Shown: in pieces, positions 1-10,423 of the stretch | Position numbering within the stretch: position 1 is the stretch's first letter | Layout: the number at the start of each line of letters is the position of its first letter | Assembly: GCF_008831285.2 (NCBI RefSeq) | Contig: NC_045151.1 | Coordinates: 11,150,571 to 11,214,570, forward strand | DNA length: 64,000 nucleotides | Direction: 5' to 3' | Source: Nymphaea colorata | Lineage: Eukaryota; Streptophyta; Magnoliopsida; Nymphaeales; Nymphaeaceae | Notes under the pieces: generated by a model | What the model was told of the DNA's origin: nothing | What the model saw: only the letters and a program-made list of their open reading frames with translations | Database searches by the model: none | Translations under genes and position numbers: made by a program

Positions 1-318
1 GTGGTACTTCAGCTCACGCAGGGAGCTCTGCTATCTCAGGCTTCTTCAGCTGATTTCTCCTACAACCATTGTCGTCTTCAGCTGAGCTATTGGACATCTT
101 CAGCTCATACCTCACGCATCTTCGGCAAATGATACTTCATCTCACGCAGAGAGCTCTTACATCTCAGACATCTTCAACTGCAACTTGTTCTAACCATCCT
201 CATCTTCAGCTAACGTCTTCATCTAAACGTTTAGCAATTCAGCTCATCATAGCAGCTGAGCTCCCAGACATCCCCAGCCCTTGCTCTATTAGCTGCTGCA
301 CTTCAGCTAGGTAGTTTT
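1..318. repeat. CAGCT-rich low-complexity DNA, left flank of the copia element
   Basis: The words CTTCAGCT, GAGCTC and CATCTCAG recur irregularly. The same style of sequence continues at about 6175-6360 on the far side of the copia element, so copia inserted into it. It resembles, in the opposite orientation, the AGCAG/GAGCTGCTG-rich stretch at 14.9-16.1 kb, which I read as the transcribed part of a long LTR. The 81-codon open frame here has no recognisable domain and I do not call it a gene. Confidence 0.45.
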
Positions 319-730
319 TGTGAAAATCAATGAAACGAGAGAGTGAGAGAGAGGGAACGAGAGAAAGGGAGAGAGACCACACGAGAAATTACGTGGTTCA
401 GTCAAGCTCGACCTACGTCCATGAAGTCTTTCCTTTAGGATTACAATTCTGAAAAGGGAATCCTCTCTCACAACATTAGAATATGTTAGAGAGGAAAGAA
501 AGCTAAATAGAAGTTTCAGGCTGGTCTATCAAAATCCAAAAATTTTGAATCTTGATTACAAATTTGAATTTCTTTCCCTTTGAAAAGATTTTGACATCTT
601 CATACGTTGGAGCATTAATTGCTTTCCTCTTTTCACCATCAATTCCATTTCTTCCATATTTGGCTTGATATTCAAAATTTGTCTTACATTGCAAGATTGG
701 CAAGGACGTTGGATTGGCAACCTTATTCGA
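319..730 (-). repeat. 3' LTR of the copia element
   Basis: It starts TGTGAAAATCAATGAAA on the plus strand and matches 5754-6169 through the ACGTGGTT, GTCAAGCTCGACCTACGTCC and GGCAACCTTAT blocks. Similarity stops just after GGCAACCTTAT. The inner boundary (726-735) is approximate because no clear polypurine tract is visible. The pol reading frame appears to run to the LTR edge. Confidence 0.85.
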
Positions 731-1350
731 TCCAATCTTCATTTCAAGGACGTTTAGCATTTCCTTGAGATAATGAAATCTTGGCCCTGGTAATGGCTTA
801 GTGAAAATATCAGCTAATTGTTTTTTTGATTGAATTTAATCTCAATTGTATTGTCTGTCGCCTTCTCTCTGATGAAATGATAGTCAATTTCTATGTGTTT
901 TGTTTGTGCATGAAAAACTAGATTTGCCGCCAAATATGTTGGTCCAATGTTTCCGCACCATAAAATTGGTTATTTTTCAGCTTGAATTTTCAGATCTTTC
1001 ATCAAGTTATTTAGCCATATTACTTCTGAAAGAGCTCCTGCAATGACCTTGTATTCTGCTTATGTGCTAGAATTTGCCATTTTCTGTTGTTTGGTGGATT
1101 TCCAACATATGACATTGTGCCCAATTTTTGTAATATAGCCACTAGTGGATCTTCGGTCGTCCGGGCACCCGGCCCAATCGGCATCAGAGTAAGCAGATAA
1201 TGTGAAAGAATTAGATTTTGATATCTCAAAACCATGTTGTATGGTACCTTTAAGATATCATAAAATTCTTTTAACATGAGTCCAGTGAGTTGAAGTCGGC
1301 TGGTGCATGAACTAGCAAACTTTATTCAATGCATAAGTAATACCCGGGCA
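731..1350 (-). pseudogene. copia RNase H domain, 3' end of pol (broken)
   Basis: Read on the minus strand across several frames, this is the copia RNase H / pol C-terminus. It includes ITYALNKV, YSDADWAGCPDDRRSTSGY near 1145-1200, [43 protein letters not shown] and finally ADIFTKPLPGPRFHYLKEML near 745-805. In-frame stops interrupt it (one replaces the residue after ALNKVC) and the frame shifts at least twice. The DADWAG and ADIFTKPL signatures are diagnostic of Ty1/copia. A hAT MITE separates it from the reverse transcriptase at the codons following LTRP. Confidence 0.88.
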
Positions 1351-1944
1351 CTATGTCACCGCGGTATGCCTGGGAGGCGCGTGTACCAGTACAGGGGTAC
1401 GTGGAGGTACGTTTGGATCTGGTTTCGGGTTGAAACCAGATCCAAACCATAATTTGATCTGAAAAAACATAAACCCTAACACATTTTGCCCGACGTCTTC
1501 TTCTCTGGTTCTCCTTCTCTGCCTCTGTTTCTTCTAAAAACTGAAAAGCTTCGATGACCGGCGGCGGCGGTGGCGATGGACGACCGGTGGATGGCAACCA
1601 GCAGACAGCAACGGAGGCGACGGTGGGTGCTTGCCTTGGGCGGTGACGGTGGGTGCTTTCCTTGGGTTCACGTTTCTTTTGGGCAACATCGGTGGACGGC
1701 AACCAGCAAGGCAGCAATGGAGCGGTGGTGGACGGCTAGGGCACCGAAGGCAACGGACGGTGAGTGGGTTGGCCTCTGTTTCTTCCTCTCTGATTTTTCA
1801 AAATTTACAATTTTTTTAATTAAAAAATTAATATTATCGCATAAAAAATACACCATACCCGTACCTTGATTTGCAAAAACGTCGTACCCATACCCATTTT
1901 CCCGTACCCATACCAGCACCCATACCGGTACCGCGGTGACATAG
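1351..1944. mobile_element. 594-bp non-autonomous hAT MITE inside copia pol
   Basis: Perfect 16-bp terminal inverted repeats CTATGTCACCGCGGTA lie at 1351-1366 and 1929-1944. The flanking 8-mers CCCGGGCA (1343-1350) and CCAGGGCG (1945-1952) match at 6 of 8 positions, as expected of an aged hAT target duplication. Removing the element restores the copia frame LTRP-(G)ITYALNKV across the joint. The interior has GTACC-rich subterminal repeats and a GC-rich GGCGACGGTGG core. Its open frames have no homology I recognise. It shares the CTATGTCAC terminus and an AAACCCTAAC stretch with the larger hAT at 48067-51612, suggesting it is a relative of that element. Confidence 0.9.
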
Positions 1945-1952
1945 CCAGGGCG

Positions 1953-2940
1953 TGTTAAAGTGACATACTGAAGTGCTCCTATGATCTGACGATACTAAGT
2001 CTCATTTTCCAGGTTTTCACCATCGAGTTTGGATAGAGGAACATTTGGAGCAGCAGGCGTGACACAAGATTTTGCATTCTCCATGTTTGCTCGCCTCAAA
2101 ATATCTTTGATATATTTTCCCTGCAAGAGAAAATTTTTGTCTTTTTGAAGTGACACTTCAATGCCGAGGAAGAAATGTAATTTTCCAAGATCTTTTATGA
2201 AGAAGGCTCGTCCAAAACTATGTATAATCCTTTGAATTTCTTGATTATTATTTCCTGTAATAATTATATTATCTACATATATAAGTAGAAAGATGATTTT
2301 ATCTTGGGTTTTTCTAACAAAGAGTGAAGTGTCAACTAATGACTTCCTGAACCCATTTTCGAGAAGATATCCTTTAAGTCTTTCAAACCAGGCCCCAGAT
2401 CCTTGCTTTAAGCCATAAAGTGCCTTCTTGAGGTGACACACTTGGTGAGGCTTTGCTGTATTCTCAAAAGCTGGTGATTGAGTCATGAAAACTTCTTCCT
2501 TTAGAATCTCATGAAGAAAGGCATTGTTAACATCCAATTGATGAACGGTCCAGCCTTTGGACACAACAATAGAGAGGACGACCCGTGTAGTGGTAGGTTT
2601 TATCACTCGACTATATGTGTTTGAATAATCTATTACTTCCCTCTGGCTATAACCTTTGACCACAAGTCTGGCCTTATAGTGAGCGATAGTCCCATCTGAG
2701 CATCGTTTCATTTTGAAAACCCACTTACATCCAACTAGATTAACTCCCTTAGGTGGTGTGACAAGATCCCATGTTTGATTTTTGTAAAGAGTGTCCATTT
2801 CATTTTGTATGGCTTTGATCCATCGTGGTTCTTTTAAAGCCTCCTCAAGATCCTCTGGTTCTCTTTCTTCTAGAGATGTAGCTGCCACATAAACCTTGGG
2901 TCGCCTAGTCCCATCTTGAGACCTTGTGATCATGGGATGA
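1953..2940 (-). pseudogene. copia reverse transcriptase domain
   Basis: One long open frame encodes the classic copia RT. It starts with EALKEPRWIKAIQNEMDTL and NQTWDLVTPPKGVNLVGCKW, then the LVVKGYSQ and DVNNAFLH motifs, then LKKALYGLKQGSGAWFERL. The polymerase box reads YVDNIIITG where active elements have YVDD, so the second catalytic aspartate is lost. DVNNAFLH replaces the usual DV(K/N)(T/N)AFL(H/N)G. The frame ends near YRQIIGALQYVTLTRP at the MITE insertion. Length and motif order are normal for the family, so this domain is the best preserved part of the element, but enzymatically dead as read. Confidence 0.93.
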
Positions 2941-3782
2941 GTCCTGCTTGAGATCTCAATGGTGAGAGAAGGAAGAGATTGATCAATGACATTTTCTTGA
3001 ACCCCATGATTATGACTTGCATCAACTGAATTGATAGAATGGTTGTTTGTTGTCGGATCTCCTTATCATGAATGGGGACTGGGTAATAATATATATTGGG
3101 ATTGATTTGGACCAGATCAAATTTTCTTGAGATTGTCTTCTTTTTGTGTCCCAACTGGAGGCATGTGTAGATGATTGGAAATCTATTTTCCAGCTCCCTT
3201 TCAATGGTTGGAGAACCATATCGATGAATTAAGAAACTTGTCTCGTTAAAAACAACATGTCTGCTAATAAAGACCATGTTAATAATTGGATCTAAACATA
3301 TGTATCCCTTATGACATGTCTCATAGCCAAGAAAGACGCATGCTTTGGATTTTGGAGAGAGTTTGGACTCTCTATATGGCACAAGAAATGGATAGCATGT
3401 ACATCCAAAAACTTGAAAATAATCATATTGAGGGGTAGAATTGAAAACAATTTCAAATGGAGATTTATTTCTGAGTTCTGGACTAGGCAATCGGTTGATG
3501 ATGTGAACTGCTGTCCTAAATGAATCAACCCAAAACCGTTGAAGGAGAGAGACATGGATCATCATACTTAACCCGGTTTCAACAACATGGTGATGTTTTC
3601 TTTTCACAATGTCATTTTGTTGAGGCATGTGGGGGCAAGAAAGCCATCTTTTTAGCCCATTTGAACTGAGAAAATTTGAGAAATCATTGCTTAGAAACTT
3701 GCCACTAGAATCGCTATGAAAATTTTTTATCTCATATCCCAATTGTTTTTCCACAAGCATCTTGAAATTTTTGAAGCATGAG
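2941..3782 (-). pseudogene. copia integrase core, C-terminal half
   Basis: Directly after the petA insertion the copia frame resumes with [18 protein letters not shown]. Then come FHSDSSGKFLSNDF (second catalytic Asp), LSCPHMPQQN, and further on FWVDSFRTAVHIINRLPSPEL and PFEIVF. Next are FGCTCYPFLVPYRESKLSPKS and the CVFLGYETCHKGY motif typical of copia integrase C-termini. The catalytic Glu of the usual GVAERKHRH motif is Lys here (DIVKRKHHH), so the DDE triad is broken. The region towards 2941-3220 is frameshifted linker DNA before RT. Confidence 0.9.
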
Positions 3783-4113
3783 ACTGATCAAGCTTGATGT
3801 ATTCACCTTTAGAAACAAGAAGTTCTGGTCCTGGAGATATAATATCAACCATTTCGTGTCCATTCGATGCATCAGATATGGTTATTTCATATCCACCTTT
3901 CTTTTCTTTACGTACTATTTTACTTACTATCCCTGTTATTGAAGCATTATAGACTGTATTGTTACTCTTGCTCCCATTAGGATAAATCTGAGTTCCCACC
4001 TACATATATAGGATATTTTAAGAAGTGAACCTCTTTCTTAGTAGCGGGATCTAGAGAAAGGATGGGAAAGATGATTTCACTATATTTCTAACCAGGAATA
4101 GGGTCCACCACAA
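3783..4113 (-). pseudogene. petA: plastid petA (cytochrome f) fragment inserted in copia integrase
   Basis: On the minus strand the sequence encodes part of plastid cytochrome f, in order: [92 protein letters not shown] (last block shown as separate motifs in the family). A small deletion after YPIYVGGN (around 3998-4003) shifts the frame, and one base is gained near 4105. Copia integrase is intact on both sides (RKSKTF before, SCFKNFKM after), so this is foreign DNA. Cytochrome f is the haem-bearing subunit of the b6f complex. This piece lacks both the N-terminal haem-ligand region and the C-terminal membrane anchor and cannot function. Confidence 0.93.
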
Positions 4114-4443
4114 GAATGTTTTAGATTTTCTAACAAGTGGAAAGATCCAACTAAAACGTGAGAAATCATCCACAATCAATAGATAATATTTGTAGCCTTC
4201 TCTAGAGCACGTTGGGGCAGGCCTCCAAATATCAGCATGAAGCAAATGAAGAGGATGAATGCTATTACTTGAACTAAAATCAAATGGCAGTCGATGCATC
4301 TTAGTCAAAACACAACTAGAACAGAAATCAAGTTTACTATCATCCAAAGGCACATAATTATTTTTCTTAAGCAAATTCAATGTCTTCAAGTGAGAGTGAC
4401 CCAGCCGTTGGTGCCAAAGATTGGTTGGAAGACTTCTAGAATG
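4114..4443 (-). pseudogene. copia GAG pre-integrase and integrase N-terminal region
   Basis: The minus strand reads LWHQRLGHSHLKTLNLLKKN, then LDFCSSCVLTKMHRLPF (the HHCC zinc-binding module). The start of the catalytic core follows: LLHADIWRPAPTCSREGYKY (first catalytic Asp) and YLLIVDDFSRFSWIFPLVRK. The frame changes near 4390 between the HQRLGH part and the following block. The domain is cut after RKSKTF by the petA insertion. Confidence 0.9.
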
Positions 4444-4850
4444 CTACGCAATAAGAGCATGCTTGGATTTCTTGCTGTCTTCATCAGCCCATAAGTATAA
4501 ACCATCCTTAGTTTTGCCTTTGTGAAGTGCTGCCCTTGTTTGTAAATCTCTAACAACAAATCCATTAGCATCAAACTCTATGGAGCAATTGTTGTATTTT
4601 GTAAAATGTGAGATGGATATAAGATTTTGACTGATCATTGGCACATGCACAGCATTCTTTAACTGAAAAGAATGAAAGATTGAATTGAGAAATATGTTAC
4701 CAATATGAGAAATTGGAGCCTTAGTATCGTTGCCTATAAGAACACCTTCTCCACCTTGGTAATCGACTTTGTCTTCCATGGAGTCACATAGTGAGTCCCA
4801 CCACTGTCAGGGTACCAGGCATTGTCGCGGCCTCCATTCAAAGCCATGGC
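4444..4850 (-). pseudogene. copia aspartic protease region
   Basis: The minus strand gives AWYPDSGGTHYVTPWK near 4785-4825, the copia protease active-site block (usual form WYPDSGATNHVT). The frame then shifts to GEGVLIGNDTKAPISHIGN, AVHVPMISQNLISISHFTK and KDGLYLW, which match the rest of the protease/linker module. The catalytic DSG triplet is kept, but its following Ala is Gly and the domain is split by a frameshift near 4770. Confidence 0.85.
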
Positions 4851-5718
4851 CATAAAGGCCTTTGGTATGTTAACACGTCCCCGCAATATGATTTATGCAC
4901 CCACAAAATTGACATATAACCTACTGATTTGCAGAATTCTTTTGCCCTGGAGTACTTTGTCCAACGGGGTAAAAGTTTCTTCCATGGCTACGGCCACCAC
5001 GACCATTATGGCCACTATTTTCCCCATGACTGCCACAGTTTCCTCCACCACCATAGCCTCCTCATTGAGTGAAAAAGGCTAAAGACTCAACTTGTGCAGA
5101 ATTTTTAGGAGCAAGCAATTGAAGTCAATGCTCTTGATTGAGTAAGAAATCATGTTACTCAGAAAAGGTGGGTAGTATTTTGGACATGGTTACTGTAGTA
5201 GTAAAACTTTCATACTCACTTGGCAGACCGTTGAGAGTATGCAAAACCAAATCTAAATCTAATACAACTTCATTCACAGCTCCAAGAGAATCAACCAAAA
5301 ATCTCACGTAATTGAGATACTCTAACATACTTTTGTCATTCTTTTTGGCATTTTGCAAATCCCTCTTTAACTGAAGAATATGAATATTTGAATGAGATGC
5401 ATGGGAGTTAGCCAGGGCCACCCAAACTTCACGAGCTGTGTCATAGAAGATAATTTGAGTGAGTATAGATTCACTAATAGTTGACAATATCCAGCTTAAC
5501 GCAAGCTGGTCGGAGCGCTTCCATTTGATGTACTCCAGATTTATTTCATTATTCAGTTTTACATGTGGAGGAGTACATAAGTTGTCAACATACCTCAATA
5601 AATCTTGGCTATACATGGCACTACGTAGTTGCGATTTCTAGAGAAGATAGTTGTTTTCTTCTAGCTTGACAGACACGAGGCTTGCGATAGCATTCCATTG
5701 AGGATTGATAGTTGCCAT
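4851..5718 (-). pseudogene. copia Gag (capsid and zinc knuckle), broken
   Basis: The start codon is probably at 5718-5716 (MATINPQWNAIASLVSVKLE). It lies 24 bp inside the primer-binding site. An in-frame TAG near 5640 replaces the Trp of the usual NYLLWKSQ. The frame then continues through RYVDNLCTPP, IKWKRSDQLALSWILSTISE, TAREVWVALANSHASHSN, LQLKRDLQNAKKNDKSMLEY and LNGLPSEYESFTTTVTM. Further down, near 4880-4925, a CCHC zinc knuckle reads CQFCGCINHIAGTC (C-x2-C-x4-H-x4-C), next to in-frame stops. Confidence 0.9.
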
Positions 5719-5741
5719 GGTGGATTGCTGAAGCGAACGTG

Positions 5742-5753
5742 GCTTTGATACCA
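5742..5753 (-). other. primer-binding site for initiator tRNA-Met
   Basis: The minus strand reads TGGTATCAAAGC immediately after the LTR end (...TTTTCACA). It matches the usual copia PBS TGGTATCAGAGC with one change. This fixes the inner end of the 5' LTR and the element's orientation. Confidence 0.9.
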
Positions 5754-6169
5754 TGTGAAAATCAATGAAATGAGAGAATGAGGGAGATGGAACAAGAGAA
5801 AGGGAGAGAGACCACATGAGAAATTACGTGGTTCGGTCAAGCTCGACCTACGTCCACGAAGTCTTTCTTTTAGGATTACAATTCTGAAAAGGGAATCCTC
5901 TCTCACAATGTTAGAATATGTTAGAGAGGAAAGAAAGCTAAATAAAAGTTTCAGGCTGATCTATCAAGATGCAAAAGATTTTGGATCTTGATTACAAATT
6001 TGAATTTCTTTCCCTTTGAAGGATTTTGACATCTTCACACGTTGGAGCATTAATTGCTTTCCTCTTTTCACTGTCAAATCCATTTCTTCCATATTTGGCT
6101 TGATATTCAAAATTTGACTTACGTTGCAAGGTTGGCAAGGACGTTGGATCGGCAACCTTATCTCTAATA
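5754..6169 (-). repeat. 5' LTR of the copia element
   Basis: Direct repeat of 319-730 with scattered substitutions and one 3-bp indel (CTTTGAAAAGATTTTG versus CTTTGAAGGATTTTG). The outer edge is set by the end of similarity plus a possible GTTTT target duplication at 6170-6174. Confidence 0.85.
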
Positions 6170-8569
6170 GTTTTCCCCAGCAGCCACCTCTTCTCAGCAA
6201 GATGACCCAGTAAGACAACTTTCATCGTCAACAGCTGAGCTTCAATGAATTGGACCGTAGGTCTCAAGCCCACCACAGCTTAACAGCTGCTACTTCTGTC
6301 TCACCTCCCTCAAGCCATCCCTCTTCAACCAGCAGCTTGGACTTTGGCTGCAGCTTGATTAGATCACCGCATCAAGTCTCATAAAGTTTATCCATTCATG
6401 TTAATATCTCAAGATTTTGCATGTAAAATTCATTACACAATTATTGACATATTGCCATTAGAACATTAGACAATGATTGACATGTTGCCATTAGAACAAC
6501 ACCTAGAGATTTATAAGGCATTCTAGCAAAATAAGCTAGTGAAGATAATGATTATTATGCTTTAAATTTTTACAATTTTGCCAAGCGATGAGGATAACAA
6601 TGCAAATTATTGTGTGGCTTAGGTTAAGAAGGATGTGCCCATGGCAATGGTCAACGATCTCCTAAAGAAACATCAATGCAATTTCTTTAGTTGGTTGTAA
6701 TCATGCATATAAACACTTCATTGTAATCAAAGATGTGCTCTATAAAAATATGCACAAAATTTTAACAAGCAAACATTCATGTTATATTTTCCTTTGTCTT
6801 TCTGTCTCTCTCCTTATCATGTATCACTTGTCTTGTTCTGTCTCTAGTTGTTTTTCAAATGGCAAACAGGCAACATATGTCATATTCTGCTAGCAACAAA
6901 ATGGCATCAAATGAAATATTTTTAAGTAGCAATGGAATTTATTGAGAATATTTTACTTCAAAGTATGTTAATTATATATAATCATGAAATATCAATATCT
7001 TATTTACCAATTGTCATAGTATGCCCAACAATAACCACCCATAGTGTGAATCAAGCACGAGTAACTACAAAGCTGAATGCTGACTAACAGCACATGGATC
7101 ATGTGAACGATTATAATCAGCCAGTTGGTTAGGAGGCGAGTGGTTGAATTCCTTCATTGGAACCATGGCTTAAAATCTGCAAGTGACACCATTGACATAT
7201 CACTCATGGAATATTTGCGACTCATCTAGGTAATTAATGTGTTTTATTTTATACTTGATATTTTATATCTGATCAATAAATCTAATTGAATTCAAATTCA
7301 AGAAATGACGTGCATTTAATTGGATTCATATTTAAACAAATACCTTATAATCATATTGGGGATTTAGTTTTAGATAAATGCCCTATTTCCAATATATATT
7401 ATTTTCAGATCTAATGCAGTTTGGATTTGGTTCAAAAGTTCGTTCAAGATTCAATGTGAATCTAAAATCGGATTGGGAATGTGAATTTCGATTCAAATTC
7501 ATATGGTTTGGATTTTTTCCCCATCGTTTCAAATCCAAATATGTGAAAACCTGGTAAAGTGGATATGGGGAAGAGTACATGCATCCGACTCGGATTTGAT
7601 CTGTTTACACTCCTCTTCATTACTAATAAAAGTAGTTTAGAGAGAGGTTGATGTCCACACTTACGTAGCTTTGCATTCTCAACCAAGATTAACACAGGCA
7701 ATTCAATTGCCAATGACTTCTTCTTTGGCAAAGAGGATGGTCACATCTTTTTCTTTTTTTTTTGCTCCAATTAGAATCATAACAAATAATTCCTCTTGAG
7801 AAAAAAACCTACTTTCTCCATTAAATAGAAAGAAACTGAAATGGCCTACATGAAATATATCATCTTCTACTAGCAAAGCATATTACTTATATTTAATCAT
7901 GAAATACCAATCCCTTGTTACCAACTGTCAAAGTATGCCAAAAAATAACCACTCGTAGTGTGAATCAAACACCTGTAACAACAAAGTTGAATGGTGGATA
8001 AAAGCACATGATTCGTGTGAACAATTAAGGTCTCCACTTGGTCAGGAGGCTAGTGGTTGAGTTCATTCATTGGAACCATGGCTTAAAATATAGAAGTAAC
8101 ACCACTGACATATCATTCATGGAATATTGTCAGCTCATCTAAAAAAAGATGCATGAAATTGTGTTTAGGTAATTAATATTTTTTATTTTATATTTGATAT
8201 TATTGCTTTCCATCATAGAATAGTTTTGTTTTATAGGCAACAAGTGCCAAAAAATACCCAAGTATGTGTGACGCACCTATGAGTACTAAGGTCTTCACAC
8301 AATTTAAGGTGGACAAGGTAAATTATTATTCAAATTGTTATACTTATGTGTTAATGGATGGAAGATTCATTATTTGCACTGCCTTGTAGTGGGAAGCATA
8401 TAGATGGGAACCTTCACATGTTAAGGTTTTCAATGCTAGGTGAAGTAGCAGCTATGAGAATGCTATTGCAGGAAATGTCAATACTATATTCATAAGTATT
8501 ATAAATCATTTCTCTTTAGTATACAAAAACATACAATCATAGTATTTTCTTCCTCCTTTTTAAACTCAT
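6170..8569. other. gene-free DNA with a degenerate duplication
   Basis: 6175-6360 continues the CAGCT-rich host sequence of the copia element. After that I see AT-rich non-coding DNA. Segments 6950-7260 and 7870-8190 are direct repeats (about 80-85% by eye), sharing AATCATGAAATA, CATAGTGTGAATCAA, TTGGAACCATGGCTTAAAAT and GACATATCA. Their spacing of about 910 bp suggests an old tandem duplication. No coding exon is supported. Confidence 0.6.
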
Positions 8570-9530
8570 TGTTCACAGCCCTCTTATTCGAGAATAGGGA
8601 AGGATGCATGAAGCAACAGAATTTTGAAATTGGTTTTGAAAGATTTTAGGAAAAAGGGATCCACCTATCTATATGAGGTCATATCATTCCTATCATCTTT
8701 AATAGGGATAATCAGGCCATAGTCTAACATTTTTCAATTGTATAAGTTTTTGCATCTCCAAAAATATTTTAGTTTGTGGAGTGCTCCAGAAAAATGAGAT
8801 TTTATTTTAAATGAGAGAGAAAGGGACTCGTCTGTTGGTACGAAGATTGACCGTTCTCAGTACCTCTACCGGATGTAACCAATCCAAGGGCTATATTTAT
8901 TTTTTATGCATTTCGTTTTGGCTTAAACATCTTTTCATTCTAAATATGGTGTAGTGTTTGAAAAAATATTGAAGACTTGATGTTTCAAGATTTTGAGAGT
9001 GAAAAACATTTTGATTTGAGATGTTTTAAATTGAGAAATCTTTACAAATATCGCTTAGAAACCTTTGGAGATCACTTTTTGAAGTCACTTTAGTGTTCTT
9101 TTAAGACTGTAAGTAGGTTTAAAATTTTGCTTTAATTCGGTTACTACGTAGTTAGAGCTTCATCTCATCTTGCTTAAGTTCTTTTAGAGATGTGTTTGTA
9201 ATTATTTGTGATTTTAAGTGAATGTGAATGTATGAATGCGTTGATCCTACAAGATTAGAAGAAAATCATTCATTTCTACCATGACATTCATCTAGAATCA
9301 TTCCTACCATCACATACATCTAAGTTTCTCATTTTTATTTATAAAATTGTCATAAGTATTTTTATGAAAAGAGAAAAGTTTTTGAAAATGGAATGGAATT
9401 GTAGATCATTGATTCCAATATTGGGTCATTACTTGATTTTTGGTCTTGGTGAAGTCGACAAATGGAAAGTTAAAGTATTAAATCTTTGGAGAAAAATATC
9501 CAAAACAATGGAAAGATGAAATACTTCCAT

Positions 9531-10423
9531 AGGGGCCCGTTTGATGGGCGAGAAATCTACTATAGCAGAAGAAATAAATTTCGAATTTTTAAAATATTTT
9601 CAGTTTTATCAAACATGGAAATTTTTTTTTTACCGTTGAAATGGGAAACGGAAATTTATTTTCGGAAAGATGGTTCCACCGGGAGGGTGGAAACATTTTT
9701 CCAGTATTTTTTTTTTTTTGCCCGTTGGGGAGGAAGGAGGAGGAGGGACGCGGAGGAAGAAGGGAAGGAGGGAGGAGGAAGAAGGGAGAGGAGAGAGGAG
9801 GAAGAATGAGGAAGAAGGGAAGGAGAGAGGAGGAAGAAGGGAGAGGAGAGAGGAAAAAGGGAAGGAGGAAGGAGGAAGAAGGGAAGGAGGGAGGAGGAAG
9901 AAAGGACGCGGAGGAAAAAGGGAAGTAGGGGGAGGAAGAAGGGAGAAGGAGGAAGAACGGGTTTAAAAGAATTTGGGGGTGAAGGGCGTTGGCCTCCTGT
10001 GTGTGAGAGAGCGAGAGAGAGAGAGAGAGAGTTGCCTGAAGGATGGCTGTGAATAGGAAGGAGGGCTGTGAAGAGGGTTGGGGCAGCCGCCTCCGCACCT
10101 CCCCACGTCCCCCGCCGCCGCCAATGGCACCGCCTCCATTACGCGCTCCCCATCTCTTGCCGCCGCAACCCTCTTCTTCTCCACCACCCTTCGTTTCCGC
10201 TTCGCAACCACACACAGAACCCCCAAGCTCTTCGGCTGCCCCTCCCTTCGTTTCCACTTCGACTGACAAACATGGAAACTTGTTTCCATGGATGTAAATC
10301 CAGATCTATCAAACAAACAGCCATTTTGGAAATAATGCATTTTATTTCCATTTCACTATTTCTGAAATTTTGTTTCTGGAAACATATTTCTTATTCTAGA
10401 TTTCTTGCTGTCAAACGGCCCTT
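9531..10423. mobile_element. ~890-bp TIR transposon (MITE-like) inside LTR copy A
   Basis: The left end reads AGGGGCCCGTTTGATGG. The right end, reverse-complemented, reads AAGGGCCGTTTGACAGC, so the termini are imperfect inverted repeats of the common GGGCCGTTTG kind. The segment is absent from the matching position in LTR copies B and C, which supports an insertion. The inner part mirrors itself (AACATGGAAA, TTTCCATGG). The core is a purine-rich minisatellite followed by a GC-rich stretch with open frames that look accidental. I could not identify a clean target duplication, so the superfamily is open. Confidence 0.65.
9725..9962. repeat. polypurine minisatellite
   Basis: About 235 bp, almost purely G and A on the plus strand, built from degenerate GAGGAAGAAGGGA / GGAGGGAGGAGGAAGAAG units. 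It lies inside the MITE at 9531-10423. The open frames rich in Glu/Gly/Arg or Ser/Pro/Phe here are products of this repeat, not genes. Confidence 0.9.

Larger units (their letters stand above)
319..6169 (-). mobile_element. Ty1/copia LTR retrotransposon, decayed, minus strand
   Basis: Two direct repeats of about 410 bp (319-730 and 5754-6169, roughly 90% or better by eye) flank an internal region. On the minus strand this region reads gag, protease, integrase, reverse transcriptase, RNase H, the copia order. A primer-binding site lies directly inside the right (5') LTR. Each domain is broken by stops or frameshifts, and key catalytic residues have changed. GTTTT lies at 314-318 and again at 6170-6174, a possible 5-bp target duplication. 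However, the 5' LTR then starts with TATTAG rather than TG, so that outer edge is uncertain. Two foreign pieces lie inside it: a hAT MITE (1351-1944) and plastid petA DNA (about 3783-4113). Confidence 0.93.

Noticed and set aside
1322-1919. Overlapping open frames of 62-131 codons
   Set aside because: They lie inside the hAT MITE, have Arg/Gly/Trp-rich composition from its GC-rich core and show no domain.
3727-3999. 90-codon frame read as a nuclear cytochrome f gene
   Set aside because: It is an internal fragment with a frameshift just upstream, no haem-ligand region or membrane anchor, and lies inside a transposon.
7120-7170. AGTTGGTTAGGAGGCG...GGTTGAATTCC, resembling tRNA A and B boxes (SINE head)
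   Set aside because: The boxes are almost adjacent rather than 30-40 bp apart, no cloverleaf can be drawn, and there is no poly(A) or (T) tail with target duplication.
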